Assembly: GCF_000719335.1 (NCBI RefSeq)
Contig: NZ_JOGB01000021.1
Coordinates: 148,315-212,314 of the forward strand
From: Streptomyces sp. NRRL S-87
GTDB taxonomy: Bacteria > Actinomycetota > Actinomycetes > Streptomycetales > Streptomycetaceae
Reading direction: 5' to 3'
Length of the DNA stretch: 64,000 nucleotides
The notes under the pieces are model-generated. The model did not search any database. It worked only from the letters and a program-made list of their open reading frames with translations, and had not been told where the DNA came from. How positions within the stretch are numbered: position 1 is the first letter of the stretch; every line of letters begins with the position of its first letter. Shown here in pieces: positions 23,735 through 31,357 of this stretch. The position numbers and the translations under genes were made by a program.

Positions 23735-24742
23735 TCAGGAGGACTGGCGGTGGACCAGGACCGGTTCGATGCCGCGCAGCGGTGAGGGAGTGCCCGTCGA
23801 TATCAGGGCGTGCAGGGCGTCGGCGACCTCGGCCGCGGTGGGGCGGTCCAGGGCGACGCTGGTGAGCGGGGGCTGCTGGAAGGCCGACAGCACGAGGTCG
23901 TCACAGCCGACGACGGCCACGTCGTCCGGTACGGAGATGCCCTCGGCCAGCAGCGCGTGCATCAGGAGGGCCGCGTACTCGTCGTTGTAGGCGAACACCG
24001 CGTCCAGGCCGAGCTCCCGCCAGCGCCGCGCCAGCGCCGTGGCCGACTCCCGGGTGTACGCCAGCTCCACCGCGGTCACCGTGGCCGGATGCCGCGCGGC
24101 GACCTGCTCGGCGCCGGCCAACCGCAGCCGGGCCAGCGCGTCCAGGCCGCGCTCCCGGGGGATGATCACGCCGATCCTGCTCCGGCCCCGGGCGATCAGG
24201 TGCTCGGTGGCGGTCGCACCCACCGCGGCGTGGTCGAAGGGGATGGTCTGGACCCCGGGCATGGTGCGGGAGGCGAAGGCCAGCACCCCGCGTACGCCCG
24301 CGCGTGCGAGCACCTCGGCCGCCTGACCGGTGAGCCGGTCCCCGTCCAGGGCCAGGACCGCCGCCGGCCGCAGCTCGGCCCAGGCGCGGGCGGCTTCCAG
24401 CGGGTCGGCGAACCGTCCGGCGTGCATGACGGCGGTGTAGCCGTGCGGCTCCAACTCGCTGACCAGCTCGTCCACCCACCCGCTCACCAGGCGGCCGACG
24501 GCCGCGATCGACGAGGGCAGCAGGACGAGGTTGCTGCGCCCGGCGCGCAGGGAGCGGGCGGCAGCGTTCGGTACGTAGCCCAGCTGGTCCGCGGCGGCGA
24601 GCACCTTGGCCCGGGTGCCGTCGCTGACCCGGTGGTTCTGGGTGCCGTTGAGCACGAAGGACACCGTGGCACGTGACACCCCGGCGAGCCGCGCCACATC
24701 CGTGCTGGTGACCGATGAGGGGGCCGGTGTCTCGTTGGCCAT
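23735..24742 (-). CDS. LacI family transcriptional regulator
   Basis: 335 aa. The HTH is seen in STDVARLAGVSRATVSFVLN followed by the hinge helix VPNAAARSLRAGRSN, the standard LacI layout. The rest is a periplasmic-binding-protein-like ligand domain (GVIIPRERGLDALARLRLAG, AVFAYNDEYAALLMHALL, DVAVVGCDDLVLSA). The ligand is probably a sugar or nucleoside but cannot be specified. It probably represses itself and the esterase through the gttacac-type sites at 24800-24813 and 22513-22528. Confidence 0.95.
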   Translation of the reverse strand: MANETPAPSSVTSTDVARLAGVSRATVSFVLNGTQNHRVSDGTRAKVLAAADQLGYVPNAAARSLRAGRSNLVLLPSSIAAVGRLVSGWVDELVSELEPHGYTAVMHAGRFADPLEAARAWAELRPAAVLALDGDRLTGQAAEVLARAGVRGVLAFASRTMPGVQTIPFDHAAVGATATEHLIARGRSRIGVIIPRERGLDALARLRLAGAEQVAARHPATVTAVELAYTRESATALARRWRELGLDAVFAYNDEYAALLMHALLAEGISVPDDVAVVGCDDLVLSAFQQPPLTSVALDRPTAAEVADALHALISTGTPSPLRGIEPVLVHRQSS

Positions 24743-24799
24743 GGCGTGCTTCGTCGCTCTCTGTAGCCCGGTGTGCTCTTGTGCGCTCTTTCGGTTTAC

Positions 24800-24813
24800 G
24801 TTACACGAGTTAA
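24800..24813. promoter_or_regulatory. Imperfect copy of the LacI-type operator
   Basis: gttacacgagttaa, 58 bp upstream of the LacI gene start. One half (gttacacg) is identical to the palindrome at 22513-22528 and the other half is degenerate, consistent with weaker autoregulation. Confidence 0.5.
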
Positions 24814-25069
24814 GTCTTGGTGTGGCGGGGGCTGGGGGGCTTGGGGGCGGGGGCTGGAGGCTTGGGTGCCTAGGTGCCTAGGTGCCTAGGTGCCTGGGTG
24901 CTGCGGGGCTTGGGCGCTGCGGGGCTTGGGCGCTCGGGCTCCTGGGACGCCCTGGGTGCTGCGGGGGTGCCAGGTCTTCCGGTGTCGGGGTGGGCTCGCT
25001 TCGGGGGCCGCCCCGTGGTGTGTGGGTCCCCTCGGCGCTTGACAGGGGCGGCCTGCAGGCCTCCCCCAG
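24814..25069. repeat. Repeat-rich intergenic region with 8-bp and 16-bp tandem repeats
   Basis: About 250 bp without a gene, upstream of the LacI operator and after the stop of the lysine-rich membrane gene. It holds four units of ggtgccta/g (24865-24896) and two identical 16-bp units cggggcttgggcgctS (24904-24935). No ORF with Streptomyces codon bias. Confidence 0.7.
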
Positions 25070-25095
25070 CTACCGCTGGGAGGTACCCCCAGCGG
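25060..25095. repeat. Streptomyces-type REP-like palindromic element
   Basis: cctcccccagctaccgctgg followed by gaggtacccccagcgg. It has a cccagc/gctggg hairpin with a tacc loop and a second ccccagcgg copy. From memory this sequence type is scattered in Streptomyces genomes, typically between genes. Here it forms the last codons of the lysine-rich membrane protein and its terminator. Confidence 0.6.
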
Positions 25096-25537
25096 CAGGC
25101 CCACCCCAGGCCTTGCGGCGGCGGAACAGCCGCAGCAGGGCGAACACGATCACCGCGAGGAGCACCACGCCCAGTACGCCGACGACGAGGGCGGCGATGC
25201 CGAGCTTCTTGAAGAAGCCGCCCTTCTTGTGCTTCTTCTTGCCCTTCTTCTTGCCCTTGCGGTCCTTCAGGGCCTTGAGGTTCTTCGTGACCTTGTTCGG
25301 CTTGCGCTTGTCGGCGAGCATCGTGCCGGCCGTCGCCTGGCCGGCGGCGGGAGGGGAGGTCGCGGCGGCCGTCCCGGCCACGGATATGGCCCCGGCCGCA
25401 GCGGCGGAGCCCGGGGCCACGGCTGCGGTCGCGGCGCGGGCGGTCGTGGGCGCCGCCTCGGCGAGCGCCGCCGGGCCCGCGAGCAGCCCCGCGAGTGCGA
25501 GGGCGGCCGCGGCCCGTACGGTCGTGCGTCTGTTCAC
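25070..25537 (-). CDS. Exported lysine-rich single-span membrane protein
   Basis: 155 aa. The GTG at 25535-25537 overlaps the stop of the TetR gene (GTGA), so the two are translationally coupled. Signal-like N-terminus RRTTVRAAAALALAGLLAG, then Ala/Thr-rich spacer, a strongly basic patch (LKALKDRKGKKKGKKKHKKG), one transmembrane helix (LGIAALVVGVLGVVLLAVIV), and a short RRRK tail. The basic patch before the helix could bind teichoic acid, nucleic acid or phospholipid; this is a guess. The end runs into a REP-like repeat, which may have replaced the original C-terminus. Confidence 0.7.
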   Translation of the reverse strand: MNRRTTVRAAAALALAGLLAGPAALAEAAPTTARAATAAVAPGSAAAAGAISVAGTAAATSPPAAGQATAGTMLADKRKPNKVTKNLKALKDRKGKKKGKKKHKKGGFFKKLGIAALVVGVLGVVLLAVIVFALLRLFRRRKAWGGPAAGGTSQR

Positions 25538-26157
25538 TGCGTCTCCTCGATCGGGCGGTCCCCGGGCGTGCGCCGCCCGGTGGCTTCTGAGCCGGTCCCG
25601 GGGGTCGGCCGGGTCAGTACCAGCAGGGCGTCCACGAGGTCCTCCGCCGGGGCGCCGGTGGCCAGCCGCCGCAGCTGCTGGCCGAAGACCAGCGCGACCG
25701 CGGCCCCGGCCAGCCGCTCGGGGTCCGGTACGCCGAGGTGGGCCAGGATGCGCGCCGCCAGCAGGTCGTAAGCCGCGAAGCAGTCGGCCGCCGCGGCGCG
25801 CAGCCGCTCGTCGCGGCCGGCCTGGACGTACAGCTCGAACGGGGCGATGTGCCGGCTGTCGAAGCCGTCGACCCCCGCGACCTGGGCCACGACCTCGGCC
25901 GCCTGCCGGATGTCGAAGCGGTCGTCGGAGCACTCGTCGGCCAGGGCCGTGAAGTGGCGGGTCTCCTCGGCCACGAAGTGCAGCAGGCTCTCGCGCAGAA
26001 GTTCGTGCTGGGTGGCGAAGTGGTAGGTGACGGAGCCCAGCGAGACCCCGGCCTCCTTGGCGATGCGCCGGTTGGTCAAAGCGGCGATCCCGTCCTGCCC
26101 GATGATCCGCAGTACGGCGTCGATGATGTTCTGGCGGGTGTCGGCGGCAGGGGACAT
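25534..26157 (-). CDS. TetR family transcriptional regulator
   Basis: 207 aa from ATG 26155-26157. HTH in GIAALTNRRIAKEAGVSLGS then VTYHFATQHELLRESLL, the usual TetR N-terminus; the remaining ~150 residues form the ligand and dimer domain. A perfect 20-bp palindrome lies in the divergent gap to the SDR gene (26280-26299), and a related site precedes the PHP gene (27667-27686). It probably represses both and itself. The downstream lysine-rich membrane gene is coupled to it. Confidence 0.93.
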   Translation of the reverse strand: MSPAADTRQNIIDAVLRIIGQDGIAALTNRRIAKEAGVSLGSVTYHFATQHELLRESLLHFVAEETRHFTALADECSDDRFDIRQAAEVVAQVAGVDGFDSRHIAPFELYVQAGRDERLRAAAADCFAAYDLLAARILAHLGVPDPERLAGAAVALVFGQQLRRLATGAPAEDLVDALLVLTRPTPGTGSEATGRRTPGDRPIEETQ

Positions 26158-26279
26158 GGCGGCATTCTGCCCGATCACGCCCGGGACCTGTGCCGCCCGT
26201 ACCCCGGCCACCTGCCGGCCCGCCGGCCGCGCGTCCCGACCTCCTTGCGGGACCTGGACAGGGCCCGCTCCCCTCCCTA

Positions 26280-26299
26280 CTGTTCGTTCGAACGAACAG
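26280..26299. promoter_or_regulatory. Perfect 20-bp palindrome, TetR operator
   Basis: ctgttcgttcgaacgaacag in the divergent spacer between TetR (26157) and the SDR gene (26330), 31 bp from the SDR start. Size and placement are typical of a TetR-family operator. Confidence 0.85.
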
Positions 26300-26329
26300 C
26301 GCATCGGCAGTCGGGAGTCGGGAATCGCC

Positions 26330-27124
26330 ATGGACGTATCCGGATCGAACGTTCTGCTCACCGGGGCCACCGGGGGCATCGGTGCGGCCCTGGCCGCGGG
26401 CCTGGCCTCGAACGGGGCCCGCCTCACGGTCACCGGCCGTCGCGCGGACGCGCTGAAGGCCGCCGCCGACGCCCACGGCGCCCGGGCGGTGGTCGCCGAC
26501 CTCGCCGTCCGCGCGGACGTCGCCCGCCTCGCCGAGACCTGCGCCGACACGGACGTCCTGGTCGCGAACGCCGCCCTGCCGGCCAGCGGCGACCTGCTCG
26601 ACTACACCGAGGACCAGCTCGACCGCGCCCTCGACGTCAACCTGCGCGCCCCCGTCCTGCTGACCCGGCTGCTCCTCCCGCACATGGTGGCGCGCGGCCG
26701 GGGCCACGTCGTGCTGGTCGGCTCGATCTCCGGCAAGGCGGCGAGCCGGTCCACGTCCCTGTACAACGCGACCAAGTTCGGGCTGCGCGGCTTCGCCCTC
26801 GCTCTCCGCCAGGACCTCATGGGTACCGGGGTGGGGGTGTCCCTCGTCCAGCCGGGATTCGTCCGCGACGCCGGGATGTTCGCCGACACCGGCGCGGCGA
26901 CCCCGAACGGCATCCGGACCGTCGCCCCCGGCCAGGTCGCCGCAGCCGTCGTGCGGGCCGTCCGGCGCGACCTGTGCGAGGTCAACGTGGCCCCGCTGGA
27001 ACTCCGGCTGCTCAGTGCGGTGGCCGGCCAGTTCCCCCGGTTCGCGGAGCGGGTCCAGGCCCGGTCGGGCGGCGTCGACGGCCTCGTCCGCCAGATCGTC
27101 GACGCCCAGCGGTCCCGGCGTTAG
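26330..27124 (+). CDS. Short-chain dehydrogenase/reductase (SDR)
   Basis: 264 aa from ATG 26330, with a gggagtcggga ribosome site. NAD(P)-binding T-G-A-T-G-G-I-G at the N-terminus, NAAL, catalytic Ser in GSISGK, and Y-N-A-T-K. GRRADAL after the second strand suggests NADP preference (two Arg). It reduces or oxidises an unknown carbonyl/alcohol substrate and is probably the direct target of the divergent TetR regulator. Confidence 0.93.
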   Translation: MDVSGSNVLLTGATGGIGAALAAGLASNGARLTVTGRRADALKAAADAHGARAVVADLAVRADVARLAETCADTDVLVANAALPASGDLLDYTEDQLDRALDVNLRAPVLLTRLLLPHMVARGRGHVVLVGSISGKAASRSTSLYNATKFGLRGFALALRQDLMGTGVGVSLVQPGFVRDAGMFADTGAATPNGIRTVAPGQVAAAVVRAVRRDLCEVNVAPLELRLLSAVAGQFPRFAERVQARSGGVDGLVRQIVDAQRSRR

Positions 27125-27186
27125 GGGGAGCCGGCGGCGGCCCTCACCGGTGTTCCGTCGGCCCCGGGCGTCCGGATGCTAATTTT

Positions 27187-27210
27187 CGGCGGGTGGCCAG
27201 AAACCCGCCG
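27187..27210. terminator. Hairpin between convergent genes
   Basis: 8-bp stem cggcgggt/acccgccg with an 8-nt loop, next to aatttt, between the SDR stop and the stop of the small Cys protein gene. Confidence 0.45.
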
Positions 27211-27241
27211 GGGGCCCGCGCCCCGGCCGGTCGGTGGACGG

Positions 27242-27568
27242 TCAGCGGACGGTGCCCGCCGAGCCGGTCAGCAGGTGCAGCGCCCGGTGCTCCGCACCGG
27301 CCTGTGCCGCTCCGGCGCCGAGCAGCCCCCGGTCGGCCGCCTCGCGCAGGGTCGTGCTCAGCTCGTCGCAGCGGGCACAGCCCTCCACCCACCCCGGGAC
27401 CAGGTCGAGGTGACGGTTGGCCAGGTGGCGCGCCAGCCGTGTGAGGGGGTGGGACAGCGCGCCCGGCCGGGGCGCGACCTCCGGGGTCGTTGCGGGCTGA
27501 CGGGCGGTCTGGCGCAGTCGGTTGCATTCCGGACAGGCGGCCGGCACGGCTACGGGGTCGGCACTCAT
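27242..27568 (-). CDS. Small protein with two CxxC motifs
   Basis: 108 aa from ATG 27566-27568. It has CPECNRL near residue 12 and GCARCDEL near residue 65, spaced as a potential zinc ribbon or Zn-binding helical bundle; ALSHPLTRLARHLANRHLD lies between. No known family recognised. It is divergent from the PHP gene, and the TetR-type site at 27667-27686 lies in their shared 195-bp promoter region. Confidence 0.65.
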   Translation of the reverse strand: MSADPVAVPAACPECNRLRQTARQPATTPEVAPRPGALSHPLTRLARHLANRHLDLVPGWVEGCARCDELSTTLREAADRGLLGAGAAQAGAEHRALHLLTGSAGTVR

Positions 27569-27666
27569 GCCTGCCACGGTAACCCGCCACGGCTCCGGTA
27601 CCGGCCCCGGCTCGGCGGCGGCCCGCCGCATTGTCGCGCCATTGTCCCCCTACGACGGCTGCCCTA

Positions 27667-27686
27667 CTGTTCGTTCGAACGACTTG
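27667..27686. promoter_or_regulatory. Second, imperfect TetR operator
   Basis: ctgttcgttcgaacgacttg. The first 16 bases are identical to the palindrome at 26280-26299, and the inner tcgttcgaacga is perfectly symmetric. It is 78 bp upstream of the PHP gene and 98 bp upstream of the divergent small Cys gene. Confidence 0.7.
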
Positions 27687-27763
27687 GGGCGGATGTCACG
27701 TCGCCTGCCCGCCCCGCACCCGTACGCCTCCCATGACACGCCACGTGAACGGAGAGCCCGGCT

Positions 27764-30238
27764 GTGCTGAGCGACCACCCCCCGACCCCCCTGTCCGCCG
27801 ACCTCGGCGGCCTGCGCGCCCGCTCCGGCGTCGACCGCCGCGCCCTGCTCCGCATGAGCGCGCTGCTGGCCGCGGGCGGCGCGGCCGCCCTGGTCCCCGC
27901 GCCGATCGCCCGTGCCGCGACCAGCGGCCAGGGCACCGGCACGGTGACCACCACCTACCAGGGCCGCTCGCCCTACGGGATCGACCAGTGGGCGTCCGTC
28001 CCCTTCGACGTCCCCCCGGGCGTCCAGCGGATCACGGTCGCCTCCTCGTTCGAGGCGGCCGCCGGGATCCTGGACACCGGCATCTTCGGGCCGTCGGGAT
28101 TCCGCGGCTGGTCCGGCAGCGCCCGGTCCGAGTTCACCCTCTCCGGGGCGGACGCCACCCCGGGGTACGTGCCCGGGCCCGTCGAGCCGGGCGGCTGGTC
28201 CGTCGCGCTGGGGCCGATGGTCAGCGGCGCCGGCGGCATGGCCTGGACGGTCACCGTCACCCTCCACTTCGGCGAGCCGCTGACCCGTGCCCCGTACGAC
28301 GTCCTGCCCACCGCGCTGCCCGGGCGCGGCCCGGGCTGGTACCGGGGCGACCTGCACCTGCACAGCGTGCACTCCGACGGGCAGCGCACGGTGGACGAGA
28401 TCGTCGTGGCCGCCCGGCAGGAAGGCCTGCACTTCCTCGCCACCTCCGACCACAACACCAGCTCGACGGGCGTGTCGTGGAGCGGCAACGTCCCGGGCGA
28501 CCTGCTGGTCATCAACGCCGAGGAGGTCACCACCCGGCACGGCCACTGGCTGGCCGTGGGGATCCCGCAGGGCGAGTGGGTGGACTGGCACTACGGCCCC
28601 CGCGACGCCGGGGCGTTCGACGGCCACGTCCGGCGCGTCCACGGTCTCGGCGGGCTGGCGATCGCCGCCCACCCGCTCACCCCGGCCGCGGGCTCGTTCT
28701 GGGAGTTCGGCCTCGACCGCGTCGACGCGCTGGAGGTGTGGAACGGGCCGTGGACGCTGGACGACGCGGCCAACATCGCCGCCTGGCACGCCATGCTCTG
28801 CGTCGGCAAGCGCGTCGCCGCCGTCGGCAACAGCGACGCGCACAGCCCCTCGGACGCCGTCGGCCGCCCGCACAACGTGGTGTACGCCAGCAGCCTGTCC
28901 ACCCCCGCCGTCCTGGATGCCCTGCGCACGGGGCGCTCGTACGCCGTCGAGTCCTCGGCCGTCACCCTGGACTTCACCGCCCGGGGCGGCGGCGGGGTCG
29001 CCGGGCCGGGCCAGGAGCTCCCGCTCGGGTTCTTCGACGGCGTGGACATCGAGCTCGACGTCCGGGGCGCCCCGGACACCGTCGCCACCCTCTACACCGA
29101 GTGGGGCATCATGGCCGCCACGTGGATCGACGGCAGCGGCCGGGGCCGGCTGCGCTGGCGGGGCTGGGGCAGGGCCTCCCTGTTCGCCCGCGCCGAGGTG
29201 CGCCGGCTGAAGCCCGCTTCCACCACGCTGGACCAGCTGGTGGCGATCACCAACCCGATCTGGTTCTCCTCCCCGCAGCTGCCGCCGTACGACGTCGAGC
29301 GGCGCGCCCTGTTCCACACCGAGCGGCGGCCGGACGGGTCGTGGAGCAGCATGCGGCCGCTGCCGGGGGCCGCCGGCGCGGCCGCGTTCTCCGGGGTGCA
29401 GACGGCGGCTGCCGGCCAGGCCGACGGCTCGGTGGTGCTCCTCGGCATCGCGCCGGACAACAGCCTGTGGCTGACGGTCGTCCGGGGCGCGGGCGTACTT
29501 CAGCCCTGGCAGCGGGTCGCGGGGCCGGACGGCAAGGAGGCGTTGACGGTCCGCGAGGCGGACGTCGCGGCCTTCCCCGACGGCACCTGCCAGATCGTGG
29601 CCACGGCGATGGACGGCACGGCGTACCACCAGCTGCGCCGGGCCGACGGCGGGCTCACGGGCTTCCGGGCGGTGCCCGGCGCCACGGCGTCGAGCCGGTG
29701 GGGTGCCACGAAGGTGGCGATCGCGGCGATGCCCGACGGGTCCGCGCAGTTGCTCAGTTACGGCACGGACGGGCTCATGTACCACTGCGTGCGCGGCCGG
29801 GACGGCTCGTGGAGCGGGTGGGGGCGGATGGGCGGCGCGAACGGGGCCGCGACGTTCTCCGGTCCCGCGCTGGCGATCACCGGGCTGCCCGACGGTTCGT
29901 CCCAGGTCCTCGCGATCGGGCTCGACGGCATGGTGTACCACCAGGTGCGCCGCCCCGACGGCTCGTGGACCGGCTTCCGGGCGCCGCGCGGGGTCACCAC
30001 GCCCACCATGGGCGCCAGTGCCGTCGGCATCGCCGGGATGCCCGACGGTTCCGCCCAGGTCGTGGCGGTGGGGCTCGACGGGCGGGTCTGGCACGACATC
30101 CGGCGGGCGGACGGCTCCTGGACGCCGTTCGCGCAGGTGCCCGGCCCGAGCGGCCGGGACGCGTTCCCCGCGGGCCAGGTCCGCATCACGGCCCTGCGGG
30201 ACGGCACCGCGCACGTGTCCGCCATCAGCGCCGGCTAG
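27764..30238 (+). CDS. Tat-exported PHP/CehA-type metallophosphoesterase with C-terminal propeller repeats
   Basis: 824 aa, GTG start with a ggagag site. A twin-arginine signal (DRRALLRMSALLAAGGAAAL) is followed by a beta-rich domain to ~185. The PHP metal centre begins at GDLHLHSVHSDG (His198, His200, Asp205), with TSDHNTSS, AAHPL and VGNSDAHS further on, as in CehA/McbA-type hydrolases. From ~560 on the protein is a series of ~50-residue blades (ADGSVVLLGIAPDNSLW, DGTAYHQLRRADG, DGMVYHQVRRPDGSWTGF), a lectin-like beta-propeller. It is likely an extracellular phosphodiesterase held on a surface or sugar ligand. A TetR site lies upstream. Confidence 0.88.
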   Translation: MLSDHPPTPLSADLGGLRARSGVDRRALLRMSALLAAGGAAALVPAPIARAATSGQGTGTVTTTYQGRSPYGIDQWASVPFDVPPGVQRITVASSFEAAAGILDTGIFGPSGFRGWSGSARSEFTLSGADATPGYVPGPVEPGGWSVALGPMVSGAGGMAWTVTVTLHFGEPLTRAPYDVLPTALPGRGPGWYRGDLHLHSVHSDGQRTVDEIVVAARQEGLHFLATSDHNTSSTGVSWSGNVPGDLLVINAEEVTTRHGHWLAVGIPQGEWVDWHYGPRDAGAFDGHVRRVHGLGGLAIAAHPLTPAAGSFWEFGLDRVDALEVWNGPWTLDDAANIAAWHAMLCVGKRVAAVGNSDAHSPSDAVGRPHNVVYASSLSTPAVLDALRTGRSYAVESSAVTLDFTARGGGGVAGPGQELPLGFFDGVDIELDVRGAPDTVATLYTEWGIMAATWIDGSGRGRLRWRGWGRASLFARAEVRRLKPASTTLDQLVAITNPIWFSSPQLPPYDVERRALFHTERRPDGSWSSMRPLPGAAGAAAFSGVQTAAAGQADGSVVLLGIAPDNSLWLTVVRGAGVLQPWQRVAGPDGKEALTVREADVAAFPDGTCQIVATAMDGTAYHQLRRADGGLTGFRAVPGATASSRWGATKVAIAAMPDGSAQLLSYGTDGLMYHCVRGRDGSWSGWGRMGGANGAATFSGPALAITGLPDGSSQVLAIGLDGMVYHQVRRPDGSWTGFRAPRGVTTPTMGASAVGIAGMPDGSAQVVAVGLDGRVWHDIRRADGSWTPFAQVPGPSGRDAFPAGQVRITALRDGTAHVSAISAG

Positions 30239-30266
30239 CCGGCGGGGGGACACGTGCGCGGTGGGG

Positions 30267-30300
30267 GCGACCGGCGTGGTGCGGGCACCACGCCGGTCGC
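30267..30300. terminator. Bidirectional terminator
   Basis: Perfect 15-bp stem (gcgaccggcgtggtg and complement) with a 4-nt cggg loop, between the convergent PHP and CAP-domain genes. Confidence 0.85.
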
Positions 30301-30306
30301 GCGGGC

Positions 30307-30819
30307 TCAGCGGGCCGTCGCGAAGTCCTGGGTCCAGTAGTGGCTGGCCCCGGAGACGCCGACGCCGATCTCCTTGAAGGAGCAGTTGAGGATGTTCGCC
30401 TTGTGGCCGGGGCTGTGCATCCAGGCGTTCATGACCTTGGCGGGGGTGCTGTAGCCGTAGGCGACGTTCTCGCCGTACGCGCGCCAGCGGTAGCCGACGC
30501 GGGTGATGCGCTGGCCGGGGTTGGAGCCGTCGGAGCCGGTGTGCGACATCCGGTGGTGGACGGCCTGGTCCTTGCTGTGGTTCTGGGCGGCCTTGGTCAG
30601 CTTCGCGTTGACCTTCAGCGCGCGGCAGCCGACCTTGGCGCGCTCCTTGTTGACCAGCGCCACGACCTTGGCCGTCGGGCTGGTCGAGGACGTCGCCGCG
30701 GTGACGTCCTGCGGGGTCTCCTGGGACGCCATGGCGGCCGTGGGTATGCCCACGAGGCCCAGGGTGGCGACGGCGATGGCCGCCTTGCGGTAGTGCGTCT
30801 TCCTGCGGTGCTTCTGCAT
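30307..30819 (-). CDS. Secreted CAP (SCP/PR-1) domain protein
   Basis: 170 aa from ATG 30817-30819 (gagg site). Signal peptide MQKHRRKTHYRKAAIAVATL to about AMAS. The CAP domain is seen in ALVNKERAKVGCRALKVNAK, HHRMSHTGSDG (His), GYRWRAYGENVAYGY and WMHSPGHKANILNCSFKEIG (His and Cys), ending YWTQDFA. It is the minimal YkwD-like form without extra wall-binding repeats. Extracellular; the enzymatic role of bacterial CAP proteins is unsettled. An inverted repeat 190 bp upstream (31009-31025) is shared with the LamG protein gene at 44498. Confidence 0.92.
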   Translation of the reverse strand: MQKHRRKTHYRKAAIAVATLGLVGIPTAAMASQETPQDVTAATSSTSPTAKVVALVNKERAKVGCRALKVNAKLTKAAQNHSKDQAVHHRMSHTGSDGSNPGQRITRVGYRWRAYGENVAYGYSTPAKVMNAWMHSPGHKANILNCSFKEIGVGVSGASHYWTQDFATAR

Positions 30820-31008
30820 GCGTGACCTCATTCGGTGTCGCGAAGCCGGCGGCGCCGGGGTCTCCGGCGCCGAGCGGGCCGCCATTCTTAGAAAGCTGGC
30901 GAGGGCATGGCAAGTCGCTCCGCTTGGGTGCGCGCCAACTCGACTGCACCGGGCTTGAAATGGGCGGGCGGTCGTGCAGGTGGACCCGCTCGTGCCGGGA
31001 GTGAGATG

Positions 31009-31025
31009 TCTGATGGACAATCAGA
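31009..31025. promoter_or_regulatory. 17-bp inverted repeat upstream of CAP gene (shared motif, copy 1)
   Basis: tctgatggacaatcaga. It matches 44622-44638 (tctgatggaccatcaaa) at 15 of 17 positions, and both lie upstream of minus-strand secreted-protein genes (190 and 124 bp from the starts). Probably an operator or a promoter-associated dyad. Confidence 0.55.
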
Positions 31026-31113
31026 AATGCTCCTGAGCAGGGGGTTTGGTGGTCGGCCTCCCGGGTGTCGAGAGGGGCGTTCCGCCGGAGGGGGGTATGT
31101 CGATTCCCGTCAC

Positions 31114-31129
31114 ACATGTCCGGACATGT
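31114..31129. promoter_or_regulatory. Perfect 16-bp palindrome in CAP/amidase divergent region
   Basis: acatgtccggacatgt, 228 bp upstream of the amidase start. Symmetric and isolated; likely a dimeric regulator site, of unknown identity. Confidence 0.5.
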
Positions 31130-31177
31130 CGGCGCGGAGCGGTCGCCCGTGACCCTTCCGTTATCCCGTCACCGTCC

Positions 31178-31191
31178 GTGATCCATGTCAC
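31178..31191. promoter_or_regulatory. Candidate Crp-like site
   Basis: gtgatccatgtcac fits GTG-N6-GNCAC, the pattern described for Streptomyces Crp. It lies 167 bp upstream of the amidase. Weak evidence, by pattern only. The rest of the 538-bp gap (30820-31357) shows no gene. Confidence 0.35.
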
Positions 31192-31357
31192 GGTCCGATC
31201 AGTAGCAAGATCACGCATGCCGGAAAGGGCGGTGACGGAACGTGAGGCGTGTGCGGGGGACCCGAGGTGCTCCGGCGGACTCCGACCCCTCGCGTGTTAC
31301 TCGGCGGTACGTAATGATGGCGGCGACCATCCCACACGGCCGGGGGCTGAGGTAGCG

